NCBI RefSeq assembly: GCF_001043115.1
Contig: NZ_LFME01000045.1
Location: forward strand, 1-32,394
Length of the DNA: 32,394 nucleotides
Reading direction: 5' to 3'
From: Xanthomonas sp. NCPPB 1128
GTDB lineage: Bacteria; Pseudomonadota; Gammaproteobacteria; Xanthomonadales; Xanthomonadaceae
In this document: positions 22,867 through 30,612 of the stretch, piece after piece
How positions within the stretch are numbered: the first letter of the stretch is position 1
Layout of the letters: every line of letters starts with the position of its first letter
Translations under genes and position numbers: made by a program
The notes under the pieces: model-generated
The model's database searches: none
Seen by the model: the letters and a program-made list of their open reading frames with translations, nothing else
What the model was told of the DNA's origin: nothing

Positions 22867-25251
22867 ATGCGCGTGCGATGGAAACGCCTGCTGCTGGGGA
22901 CGCTGCTGCTGACGGCGGCCGTGGTGCTGGGCATCTGGCTGCTGCTGCGCGGCAGCCTGGCCGCGCTCGACGGCAACGCGCCGCTGCAAGGCCTGCGGGC
23001 GCCGGCGAGCATCCAGCGCGACGCGCTGGGCGTGGTCACCATCGATGCCGCCGACGAAGCCGACGCGATGCGCGCGCTCGGCTACGTGCACGCGCAGGAG
23101 CGCTTCTTCGAAATGGATCTGCTGCGCCGTGCCGCCGCCGGCGAACTGTCCGAGCTGGTCGGTCCGCACGCGCTGGACGTGGACAAGGCACGGCGGGCGC
23201 ATCGCCTGCGCGCACGCAGCAGCGCGCAACTGGCCGCGTTCGCCGGCACGCACGCAGCGGCTTTGCAGGCCTACAGCGCCGGCGTCAACCAGGGCCTGCA
23301 CGCGTTGCGGGTACGGCCGTGGCCTTACCTGATGCTGTTCGCCGCGCCGCGCGACTGGCAGCCGGTGGATTCGGCGCTCGCCGGCCAGGCGATGTACTTC
23401 GACCTGCAGGGCAAGCAACTCGACCGCAAGCTGGCCCTGTACCGCCTGCAGCAGCGCTTGCCGGCGCCGCTGTATGCCCTGCTGCGCCACGAAGGCAGCA
23501 GTTGGGACGCGACACTGGACGGCAGCGCGCGCGGTGACGCGCAGCTGCCCGCCGCCGATCAGGTCGATCTGCGCCGCCTGGCAGACGCATCCGCGCCCGC
23601 CGCGGCGGACGCGGTGGCCACCAGCGCGCCCGGCAGCAACAACTGGGCGATCGCCGGAAGCGGCACCGCCGACGGCCGCGCCATCGTCGCCAACGACATG
23701 CATTTGGGCCTGCGCGCGCCCAGCCTGTGGTTCCGGGTGCGCCTGCGCTATGCCGATGCGCATGCGCCGGGCGGCCGCGTGGACGTGTCCGGGTTCTCGC
23801 TGCCCGGCCTGCCGGCGGTGATCGTCGGCAGCAACGGCCACATCGCCTGGGGCTTCACCAACAGCTATGCCGATACCGCCGACTGGTACCGGCTCACTCC
23901 CTGCGCCGCGGTGGCGCAGCCCGGCTGCACGCCGGTCACCGTGCACCGCGAACGGATCCGGGTCTCGGGCGCGCCCGACACCGTGCTGCAGGTGGAGGAC
24001 ACCGCCTACGGCCCGATCCTGCAGCACGAACCCGACGGCAGCGCGCTGGCGCTGCGCTGGGCCGCGCAGTTGCCGGGTGCACTGAACCTGGGGCTGGCCG
24101 ACTTCGCCCGCGCCGACACCCTGCCCGATGCCTTCGCCCGTGCGCAGCACATCGCCACGCCGGCACAGAACCTGGTGTTGGCCGACCGCGACGGCCACAT
24201 CGGCTGGCGCGTGCTCGGCCCGTTGCCGCTGCGTGGCCCGCACTGTGCGGCCGATGCGGTGATGCACGACGTGCGCACGACGGTGCCGACGGATGCCCGC
24301 TGCGCGCCGTGGCCACTGTCCACCGCCCAGTCGCCGCAGCGCATCGATCCCGCCGACGGGCAATTGTGGACCGCCAACGCCCGCGTGGTCGGCGGCGCCG
24401 ACCTGGCGCCGATCGGCGACGGCGGCTACGCGCTGGGCGCACGCGCGCAGCAGATCCGCGACGACCTGCGCCTGCATCCGCACCTCGACGAACGGCAGTT
24501 GCTGGCGATCCAGCTCGACGACCGCGCCCTGTTCCTGCAGCGCTGGTGGGCGCTGCTGCAGCAACGCGACGCGGGCGCCGCCACGCCGGCGCTGCACGCC
24601 GTGTCGCAGGCCGCCGCGCACTGGGAGGGCCGCGCCAGCACCGGCTCGGTGAGCTATACCCTGGTCCGCGCGTGGCGCCTGGCGGTACTGACCCGGATCC
24701 GCGACGGCCTGATCGCGCCGGCCCGGACAGGATCGGACGCCGATGCCGCGCCACCGCCGCTGCCGCAACTGGAAGGCGTGGCCTGGCCGCTGCTGCAGCA
24801 ACAGCCCCTGCACCTGTTGCCGCGCCGCTACGGCAGCTGGCAGGCGCTGCTGGAGGACGCCGCCGCCGAGGTACGCACGCAGCTGCAGGCCGATGGCCCG
24901 CTGGACACGCGCCGCTGGGGCCAGGAGAACCGCGCGGCGATCTGCCATCCGCTGGCGCAAGGCCTGCCGGCGCCGTTGAGCGGCTGGCTGTGCATGCCCG
25001 ACACGCCGCTGCCCGGCGACGACGACATGCCGCGGGTGCAGCGCCCGGCCTTCGGCGCCTCCGAACGCATGGTGGTGGCGCCGGGCCACGAGGCCGACGG
25101 CATCGTGCACATGCCCGGCGGCCAAAGCGGCCACCCGCTGTCGCCGTTCTGGGGCGCCGGCCACGCCGACTGGGTACAGGGCCGTGCCACAAAGTTCCTG
25201 CCCGGCCCGACCCTGCACACGCTGAGATTAAGCCCGTCCGCTCCACAATGA
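22867..25251 (+). CDS. Penicillin-acylase-family Ntn hydrolase
   Basis: The 794-residue precursor starts with a membrane anchor or signal (about 8-27) and follows the penicillin amidase plan: alpha part with GYVHAQERFFEMDLLRR (72-88), a spacer about 225-255, then nucleophile Ser257 in GSNNW, which becomes the beta-chain N terminus after self-cleavage. NDMHLGL and the SNGHIAWGFTNSYADTADWY block further on are family hallmarks. Such enzymes cleave amides, including penicillins and, in some members, acyl-homoserine lactones; the substrate here is unknown. A GGAGAGAG ribosome site precedes the ATG at 22867. It diverges from bfr. Confidence 0.93.
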   Translation: MRVRWKRLLLGTLLLTAAVVLGIWLLLRGSLAALDGNAPLQGLRAPASIQRDALGVVTIDAADEADAMRALGYVHAQERFFEMDLLRRAAAGELSELVGPHALDVDKARRAHRLRARSSAQLAAFAGTHAAALQAYSAGVNQGLHALRVRPWPYLMLFAAPRDWQPVDSALAGQAMYFDLQGKQLDRKLALYRLQQRLPAPLYALLRHEGSSWDATLDGSARGDAQLPAADQVDLRRLADASAPAAADAVATSAPGSNNWAIAGSGTADGRAIVANDMHLGLRAPSLWFRVRLRYADAHAPGGRVDVSGFSLPGLPAVIVGSNGHIAWGFTNSYADTADWYRLTPCAAVAQPGCTPVTVHRERIRVSGAPDTVLQVEDTAYGPILQHEPDGSALALRWAAQLPGALNLGLADFARADTLPDAFARAQHIATPAQNLVLADRDGHIGWRVLGPLPLRGPHCAADAVMHDVRTTVPTDARCAPWPLSTAQSPQRIDPADGQLWTANARVVGGADLAPIGDGGYALGARAQQIRDDLRLHPHLDERQLLAIQLDDRALFLQRWWALLQQRDAGAATPALHAVSQAAAHWEGRASTGSVSYTLVRAWRLAVLTRIRDGLIAPARTGSDADAAPPPLPQLEGVAWPLLQQQPLHLLPRRYGSWQALLEDAAAEVRTQLQADGPLDTRRWGQENRAAICHPLAQGLPAPLSGWLCMPDTPLPGDDDMPRVQRPAFGASERMVVAPGHEADGIVHMPGGQSGHPLSPFWGAGHADWVQGRATKFLPGPTLHTLRLSPSAPQ

Positions 25252-25330
25252 GATGTCGGTTCCGCGCCGGCGCGTGTCACATGCGCCGGTCTGCCGCCTC
25301 CCCTCCCCCCACTGCCGAGTCTGCCTACCG

Positions 25331-26377
25331 ATGAAGCGCCCTCCCCTGCTCGCCCTGTTGCTGCCGCTCGCCGCGGCCGTGTCGTTCCCCGCCTGTGCCA
25401 CGCCGGCCGCCGACGCCCCCCCTGCCGCCGCCGACTGCAGCGTGCGCGCCGAACCCGGCGACGACCTGCAGGCCGCGATCGACCGGGTCCCCAACGACGG
25501 CAAGCCCGCCACCGTGTGCCTGAGCGCGGGCGAGTTCCACATCGACAAGCTGATCTCGATCCAACGCGACGGCCTGCGCCTGCGCGGCCAGGGCGATGCC
25601 ACCGTGCTGCGCATGCGCGACCACGTGCAGCAACCCACCATCGTCATCGGCGACTACCAGAACGAGCGCCCCATCCGGCCGATCCGCGACGTGCGCGTGG
25701 AGCAGTTGCAGATCGTCGGCGGCACCATCGACAAGGAGTTCATGCCCGAGCGCCCGTACCTGAGCAACAGCCTGGTGGTGGTGCGCAACGGCCAGGACAT
25801 CCAGCTGACCCACCTGCGGGTCAGCAAGTGCCGCAGCGCCTGCCTGCTCAGCGAGTTCGACAGCCGCGACCTGCTGATCGCGCACAACGACGTCTCCGGC
25901 GCGACCTGGGACGGGGTGTCGTTCAACCGTACTGCCAAGGTCAAGCTGATCGACAACGTGATCCACGACAACGTCGCCGCCGGCATCACCACCGAGCACC
26001 TGGAAGACAGCGAGATCCGCGACAACCGCCTGGAACGCAACGGCAGCCAGGGCGTGTACCTGGCCGACGCGCGCCGCAACCTGTTCGCGGGCAACCAGTT
26101 CATCGACAACAAGGGCGCCGGACTCTACCTGACCTGCTCGATCCGCCAGCGCACGCCGCAGATCCTGTGCTGGGACAACAGCATGAGCCAGGACAACACC
26201 TTCGAGAACAATACCTTCCGCGGCAATCCCTACACCTACACCATCGGTGTGGACAGCGCCGCCAACTGCACCGGCCCGGACTTCCGCCCCAACCTGTGGC
26301 GCAAGAGCAACCAGGCCGACGCCTCGGGCATCGACATCCAGCCCGAACGCTACGGCCACTGCGTGCGCTTCGAGTAG
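25331..26377 (+). CDS. Secreted right-handed parallel beta-helix protein
   Basis: The 348-residue protein has a signal peptide (about 1-24) and then a series of short repeats with Asn and Asp ladders (DNVIHDNVAAGI, DNRLERNGSQGV, GNQFIDNKGAGL), as in parallel beta-helix (PbH1) proteins related to pectin- and alginate-modifying enzymes. No catalytic set can be named. Several Cys residues suggest disulfides in the periplasm or outside. There is no clear Shine-Dalgarno sequence; Met at 25331 begins the signal peptide. It is 79 nt downstream of the acylase gene and could share its transcript. Confidence 0.85.
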   Translation: MKRPPLLALLLPLAAAVSFPACATPAADAPPAAADCSVRAEPGDDLQAAIDRVPNDGKPATVCLSAGEFHIDKLISIQRDGLRLRGQGDATVLRMRDHVQQPTIVIGDYQNERPIRPIRDVRVEQLQIVGGTIDKEFMPERPYLSNSLVVVRNGQDIQLTHLRVSKCRSACLLSEFDSRDLLIAHNDVSGATWDGVSFNRTAKVKLIDNVIHDNVAAGITTEHLEDSEIRDNRLERNGSQGVYLADARRNLFAGNQFIDNKGAGLYLTCSIRQRTPQILCWDNSMSQDNTFENNTFRGNPYTYTIGVDSAANCTGPDFRPNLWRKSNQADASGIDIQPERYGHCVRFE

Positions 26378-26931
26378 GCCTGCGCCGCCTCGCCGCCAGC
26401 CTGCCGTCCTGCCCGCCTCGGGCAGGACGGCCTGGCGCGGGGCGACGGCGGCCGCCAGACGCGGCGCTGACGCGCGGCACGATACCGCCGGCACAGCCCG
26501 GCCCCTCTGCCGGGTGCCGCATGACTGCCCGCCATGACGTCCGCGCGAACATTCGGCAAAGGCGCTAAAGCGCGGCCTGCAGCGGCCGCTAACCGGTGAC
26601 GACACCCCAGCGACCGACGGACCGCGCTGGATCCCCGTACCGGCCGCGTCGGCGTCCGCCACGCCCGCCAGGCGAGCCAAAGCAGATAGGCGGCACCGGC
26701 CACCGACAACCCGCGATGCAGCGCCGGCACCTGCGCCAGCAACGCCTGCAGGCCCAACAACGCCGCCAACGCGAACAGCGCGCAGCCCACCCCCATGCCC
26801 AGTGCCGCGGCGAACCCGGCCGCACGCGAACGTCCGGCGGCCAGCCGCGCCACCAGCAAGAAGCTCGCACCGGGGCTGATCGCCCCCAGCGTCAGCACGC
26901 CGGCGATCGTCAGCAGGCTTGCGCCGGTCAC
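26350..26931 (-). pseudogene. Truncated LysE/RhtB-type amino-acid exporter
   Basis: A GTG start overlaps the asnB stop in a GTGA sequence. The first about 95 residues are a clear LysE-family N terminus: LTLGAISPGASFLLV near 13-27, then AGFAAALGMGVGCALFALAAL and AGAAYLLWLAWRAWR. Past about 26645 the frame stays open to 26350 but becomes Arg/Pro-rich with no further membrane helices, and the LysE second half (with its NP motif) is not found in any frame. The gene was probably cut by a deletion at about 26640. The open remainder makes an annotated 193-residue ORF possible. An amino-acid exporter coupled to asparagine synthesis would have been logical. Confidence 0.7.
26403..26431 (+). terminator. 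Strong 12-bp hairpin after the beta-helix gene
   Basis: GCCGTCCTGCCC pairs perfectly with GGGCAGGACGGC around a GCCTC loop, 25 nt after the stop codon. It lacks a T-run, so it may protect the 3' end of the mRNA or terminate with help. It is symmetric and could also serve the opposite strand. Confidence 0.6.
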
Positions 26932-28619
26932 CCCAGCGCCTGCGCGTGCACCCCGGCCACCGCACGACCGGAGGGATCGGCCATCGCCGCGAAGCTGGCA
27001 TCCCAGGCGATCGCCGCCGGCGAGGAGCAGGCGATCGACTTGCCGCCGGGCACGGTCTCGGCCGCGGCCGGGGTCGGGAACACGCGCTCGAACAGGCTGC
27101 GGTAGTAATACGCTTCCTTGGTCTGCGGCGGATTCACCGGAAAGCGCTTGTCGGCCGCGGCCAGTTCGCGGTCGCTGACCTGCGCCTCGGCGTGCGCCTT
27201 CAGCCCGTCGATCCAGCCGTAGCCGACGCCGTCGCTGAACTGCTCTTTCTGCCGCCACAGGATCGACTCGGGCAGATAGCCTTCGAAGGCTTCGCGCAGC
27301 ACACCTTTTTCCATGCGCGCCGCGCCGCCACTGGCCTTGTCGATCATCTTGTACTGGGCATCCATGCGCATGGCCACGTCCAGGAACTCCACGTCCAGGA
27401 ACGGCACGCGCGGTTCCACGCCCCAGGCCATCATCGACTTGTTGGCGCGCAGGCAATCGTAGTTGTACAGGGCGTCGAGCTTGCGGATCAGTTCCTCGTG
27501 GAATTCGCGCGCGTTCGGCGCCTTGTGGAAGTACAGGTAGCCGCCGAAGATCTCGTCGCTGCCTTCGCCGGACAGCACCATCTTCACCCCCATCGCCTTG
27601 ATCCGCCGCGCCAGCAGGAACATCGGCGTGGAGGCGCGGATGGTGGTGACGTCGTAGGTCTCGATGTGCCGGATCACGTCCGGCAGCGCGTCCAGGCCTT
27701 CTTCGAAGGTGTATTCGAAACCGTGGTGCACGGTGCCCAGCGCCTCGGCGGCGATCGCCGCGGCGGCCAGATCCGGCGAGCCCTTCAGGCCGATCGCGAA
27801 CGAGTGCAGGCGCGGCCACCAGGCCTCTGCCTCGTCGTTCTCCTCGATGCGCTTGCGCGCGAAGCGCGCCGCCACCGCCGCCACCAGCGAGGAATCCAGC
27901 CCGCCGGACAGCAGCACGCCGTACGGCACGTCGGTCATCAGCTGCCGATGCACGGCGCGCTCGAAGGCCTCGCGCAGTTCCTGCTTGCTCACTTCCACGC
28001 CCTGCACCGCCGCGTAGTCGCGCCAGGGTTTGCGGTAGTACTGCACGAGCTCGCCGCTGGCACTGTCGTAGTAGTGGCCCGGCGGGAACTGGGCGACGTC
28101 GGCGCAACTGTCTGCCAGCGACTTCATCTCCGACGCCACCCGCAGCCGACCCTGCGCGTCATGGCCCCAATACAGCGGACACACGCCCATCGGATCGCGC
28201 GCGATCAGCACGCGGCCGGCGGCCTTGTCCCACAGTGCGAACGCGAAGATGCCGTTGAGTCGGTTCAGCAGCGCGTCCGGCGTGGTTTCGCGGTACAGCG
28301 CGTTGATCACCTCGCAATCCGAACCGGTCTGGAAGGCATAGGGCTGGGCGAGTTGCTTCTTCAGTTCGCGATGGTTGTAGATCTCGCCGTTGACCGCCAG
28401 CGCCAGTTGTCCATCCTCCGACAGCAGCGGCTGCGAACCACCGGCCGGGTCGACGATGGCCAGGCGCTCATGGACCAGGATCGCGCCGTCGTCGACATAC
28501 ACGCCGCTCCAGTCCGGGCCGCGGTGACGCTGCCGCTGCGAGCAGTCCAGCGCCTGCCGCCGCAATGCCTGCAGGTCGTCGCCCGGTTGCAGGCCGAAGA
28601 TGCCGAAGATCGAACACAT
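26928..28619 (-). CDS. asnB: Asparagine synthetase B (glutamine-hydrolysing)
   Basis: The 563-residue enzyme makes asparagine from aspartate, ATP and glutamine. The N-terminal glutaminase domain starts MCSIFG, with Cys2 as the nucleophile after Met removal, and includes RHRGPD, RLAIVD, NGEIYNH and GSDCEV. The synthetase domain has the ATP pyrophosphatase loop LLSGGLDSSL (about 243-252) and LSGEGSDEIFGGY. The start at 28619 is fixed by the Cys2 requirement and an AGGAG site; the Met six codons upstream would bury Cys2. The gene is preceded by an Asn-rich leader ORF and a terminator, so it is very probably controlled by asparaginyl-tRNA supply. Confidence 0.97.
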   Translation of the reverse strand: MCSIFGIFGLQPGDDLQALRRQALDCSQRQRHRGPDWSGVYVDDGAILVHERLAIVDPAGGSQPLLSEDGQLALAVNGEIYNHRELKKQLAQPYAFQTGSDCEVINALYRETTPDALLNRLNGIFAFALWDKAAGRVLIARDPMGVCPLYWGHDAQGRLRVASEMKSLADSCADVAQFPPGHYYDSASGELVQYYRKPWRDYAAVQGVEVSKQELREAFERAVHRQLMTDVPYGVLLSGGLDSSLVAAVAARFARKRIEENDEAEAWWPRLHSFAIGLKGSPDLAAAAIAAEALGTVHHGFEYTFEEGLDALPDVIRHIETYDVTTIRASTPMFLLARRIKAMGVKMVLSGEGSDEIFGGYLYFHKAPNAREFHEELIRKLDALYNYDCLRANKSMMAWGVEPRVPFLDVEFLDVAMRMDAQYKMIDKASGGAARMEKGVLREAFEGYLPESILWRQKEQFSDGVGYGWIDGLKAHAEAQVSDRELAAADKRFPVNPPQTKEAYYYRSLFERVFPTPAAAETVPGGKSIACSSPAAIAWDASFAAMADPSGRAVAGVHAQALG

Positions 28620-28662
28620 GGGAAAGCTCCTGATCATGGGGTGGTGTGCGCGAGGGGGGACG

Positions 28663-28793
28663 CACCAGACACAAAAAAACCCGCATCGGCCGATGCGGGT
28701 TTTCTGGTGGCTGGGCGTGGTGTTTCTGGTAGCGCCTAGTCGCAGACCCGCATCGGCCGCGCACGATTATTCGCCAGCGCATTATTGCGGCCG
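28663..28793 (-). promoter_or_regulatory. Asparagine-responsive transcription attenuator of asnB
   Basis: Four RNA segments can be read on the minus strand. Segment 1 (28793-28787, CGGCCGC) can pair with the start of segment 2 (28760-28754). Segment 2 (28759-28746, CGGCCGATGCGGGT) is perfectly complementary over 14 nt to segment 3 (28700-28687) and identical to segment 4 (28692-28679). Pairing 3:4 gives the terminator, pairing 2:3 the antiterminator. CACCAG (28709-28704) and CTGGTG (28668-28663) can extend the terminator base. Segment 1 ends directly before the first AAT AAT pair of the leader. A ribosome stalled there would cover segment 1 and free segment 2 (read-through); one that reaches the stop codon would cover or approach segment 2 and allow termination. 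Confidence 0.85.
28673..28703 (-). terminator. Intrinsic terminator of the asnB leader
   Basis: The perfect 20-bp palindrome CCCGCATCGGCCGATGCGGG (28680-28699) is followed on the minus strand by seven T residues (28679-28673) and preceded by four A residues that pair with them. It lies 36 nt after the leader stop and 53 nt before the asnB start. It also has TTTT on the plus-strand side, so it may act weakly in both directions. Confidence 0.92.
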
Positions 28794-28831
28794 TTGGCGT
28801 TGATCGAGCGGAGGACGGACAGCGAGGTCAT
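28736..28831 (-). CDS. Asparagine-rich leader peptide of asnB
   Basis: The 31-codon ORF (ATG at 28831, TAG at 28738-28736) has Asn at positions 11, 13, 16, 17, 21 and 22, that is 19 percent, where about 1 would be expected. Four of the six are AAT, in two adjacent pairs, in a genome that should prefer AAC. It begins MTSLSVLRSINANG and ends RPMRVCD. It sits 38 nt after the dapE stop and is followed by a terminator-antiterminator sequence and asnB, which makes it a regulatory leader peptide like TrpL or HisL. No Shine-Dalgarno sequence is present; a promoter directly abuts the ATG. The peptide itself is unlikely to have a function. Confidence 0.87.
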   Translation of the reverse strand: MTSLSVLRSINANGRNNALANNRARPMRVCD

Positions 28832-28837
28832 GCAGCG

Positions 28838-28866
28838 ACCGTAACCCGACGCGCGGGCCGACGCAA
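28838..28866 (-). promoter_or_regulatory. Promoter of the asnB leader
   Basis: TTGCGT (28866-28861), a 17-nt spacer and TACGGT (28843-28838) fit a sigma-70 promoter with a TAnnnT -10 box. Only 6 nt separate the -10 from the leader ATG, so the predicted transcript starts at or beside the ATG and is leaderless. The promoter lies between the dapE stop and the leader ORF. Confidence 0.55.
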
Positions 28867-28869
28867 CTG

Positions 28870-30000
28870 TTACCGCAGCAACCGTTCGATCAGGCGCAGG
28901 TACAACTCGGGCAGCGCTTCCAAGTCGGCCACGCGCACGTGCTCGTCGACCTGGTGGATGCTGGCGTTGACCGGGCCGACTTCGATGCACTGTGCGCCAA
29001 GCGGGGCGATGAAGCGCGCATCGGAGGTGCCGCCGCCGGTGCTCTCCTCCGGCGGCGCGCCGGCGACCTCGCCCAGCACCTCGCGCGCCACCCGGCGCAG
29101 CGTGCCTTCGGGGGTGTAGAACGGCTCGCCGCTGCGGTGCCAGCGCAGGCTGTAGTCCAGGCCATGGCGATCGAACAGCGCGGCGATCTCCGTTTCCAGC
29201 CGCGGCGCATCCCAGTGCGGGGTGTAGCGCAGGTTGAAGGCGACCTGCAGTTCGCCGGGGATCACATTGCTGGCGCCGGTACCGGCATGGATGTTGGAGA
29301 GTTGCAGACTGGTCGGCGGGAAGCTTTCGTAGCCGTCGTCCCAGTGCCGCGCGACCAAATCGGCCAGCGCCGGCGTGGCCAGGTGGATCGGGTTTCGCGC
29401 CTTGTGCGGATAGGCCACGTGGCCCTGCACACCGCGCACGACGAGCGTGCCCGAGAGGCTGCCACGGCGGCCGACCCGCAGCAGATCGCCGAGCCGTTCG
29501 GTGGACGAGGGTTCGCCGGTGATGCACCAGTCGATGCGTTCGCCGCGCTCGGCGAACAGCCGCGCCACTTGGCGCACGCCGTCGATCGCATCGCCTTCCT
29601 CGTCGCTGGTCAGCAGCACCGCCAGCGTGCCCGGGTGCTGCGGATGCGCGGCCACGAACCGCTCGGCGGCGACCACGAAGGCGGCCACGCTGCCCTTCAT
29701 GTCGGCGGCGCCGCGCCCGTACAGCACGCCGTCGCGGAGTTGCGGCGCGAACGGATCGCTGGCCCAGGCCTCGCGCGGCCCCGGCGGCACCACGTCGGTA
29801 TGCCCGAGCAGCGCCAGCACCGGACCGTCGCCGCCACGGTGGGTGGCCCACAGGTTGTCGACCTGGCCGCAGCGCAACCGCTCGATGGCGAAACCGGCGC
29901 GTTCCAGCCGCTGCGCGATCAGGTCCTGGCACCCGGCATCGTCAGGAGTGACCGACGGACGGGCGATCAGGTCGCAGGCGAGTTCAAGGACATCGGACAT
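28870..30000 (-). CDS. dapE: Succinyl-diaminopimelate desuccinylase
   Basis: The 376-residue cytoplasmic enzyme hydrolyses N-succinyl-LL-diaminopimelate in lysine and cell-wall precursor synthesis. Zinc and catalytic residues are in place: His67 in GHTDVVP, Asp100 in GRGAADMKG, Glu134-Glu135 in SDEEG, Glu163 in TGEPSS and a late His in [11 protein letters not shown]. The length equals that of typical DapE. Aspartate is the shared precursor of both the Dap and Asn pathways, which suits the asnB neighbour. The start has no good Shine-Dalgarno sequence. Confidence 0.97.
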   Translation of the reverse strand: MSDVLELACDLIARPSVTPDDAGCQDLIAQRLERAGFAIERLRCGQVDNLWATHRGGDGPVLALLGHTDVVPPGPREAWASDPFAPQLRDGVLYGRGAADMKGSVAAFVVAAERFVAAHPQHPGTLAVLLTSDEEGDAIDGVRQVARLFAERGERIDWCITGEPSSTERLGDLLRVGRRGSLSGTLVVRGVQGHVAYPHKARNPIHLATPALADLVARHWDDGYESFPPTSLQLSNIHAGTGASNVIPGELQVAFNLRYTPHWDAPRLETEIAALFDRHGLDYSLRWHRSGEPFYTPEGTLRRVAREVLGEVAGAPPEESTGGGTSDARFIAPLGAQCIEVGPVNASIHQVDEHVRVADLEALPELYLRLIERLLR

Positions 30001-30083
30001 GCAGGGACACCGTTGGAAAACACGAGAAAGACGCGATGGGGATCGACAGCGGCACCGTCGCGTGTGGGCGGCGCAGGAAACGC

Positions 30084-30112
30084 AGTGTACGAGCGGGACT
30101 GGCGGATTCGAA
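30084..30112 (-). promoter_or_regulatory. Candidate dapE promoter
   Basis: TTCGAA (30112-30107), 17 nt and TACACT (30089-30084) lie in the 153-nt gap between the acetyltransferase stop and dapE, leaving an untranslated leader of about 75 nt. Matches to consensus are moderate. Confidence 0.3.
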
Positions 30113-30153
30113 GCATCGGCCAGGTTTGCCTGGCGGGTGCCGGTCGCGGCCTT

Positions 30154-30612
30154 CTACGAAGCGACGCCAGGCCAGCGCATGCATTGCACGCGCACCGCGA
30201 ACGCTTCGTTGCCGGGCATGCGCCCGCCGTGCGTTCCGGTCTCGACGAAGCCGCAAGCGCGGTAGAAGGCCAACGCCGCAGCATTGCCTTCCAGCAATTC
30301 CAGCGTCAGGCCGGCCGGGCTGGCGGCCTGCACGGCCGCCACCAGCGCCTGGCCGACGCCGCGCCGGCGCGCGGCCGGGTCCACGTACAGCCAGGCCAGT
30401 TCCTGGCCATCGTCGGCGACGAAGCCGAGCACCTGGCCAGCGCACTCGGCGACCTGCACGCGGTAGTCGAACAAGCCTTCGCGCTCGGCCGCAACCGGCA
30501 GCGGCAGGAACGCATCGGACAGCCCCGCCGCCTGCAGTTCCTCCAGGCGCGCGGCATCGTGGATGGCGCACAGGCGCGCCCAGTCCTCGGCCCGGTACGG
30601 GCGGATGGTCAC
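30154..30612 (-). CDS. GNAT-family N-acetyltransferase
   Basis: The 152-residue protein shows the GNAT acetyl-CoA motif A: LAWLYVDPAARRRGVGQALV (72-91) with the RRxGxG-like pyrophosphate loop at 83-87, and motif B with GNAAALAFYRACGFVETG (109-126). The start is GTG at 30612, inside the stop of the upstream ArsC/Spx-like gene (GTGA overlap), since TIRPYRAEDW is the usual family N terminus and no ATG is suitable. Translation is therefore coupled to that gene. The substrate is unknown. Confidence 0.88.
   Translation of the reverse strand: MTIRPYRAEDWARLCAIHDAARLEELQAAGLSDAFLPLPVAAEREGLFDYRVQVAECAGQVLGFVADDGQELAWLYVDPAARRRGVGQALVAAVQAASPAGLTLELLEGNAAALAFYRACGFVETGTHGGRMPGNEAFAVRVQCMRWPGVAS

Noticed and set aside
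22834-25218. 794-codon open frame on the minus strand over the acylase gene
   Set aside because: Same artefact; the plus-strand frame holds all penicillin-acylase motifs.
28620-28637. Upstream Met of asnB (start at 28637)
   Set aside because: It would put six residues before the catalytic Cys, which must become N-terminal; Met at 28619 with AGGAG fits.
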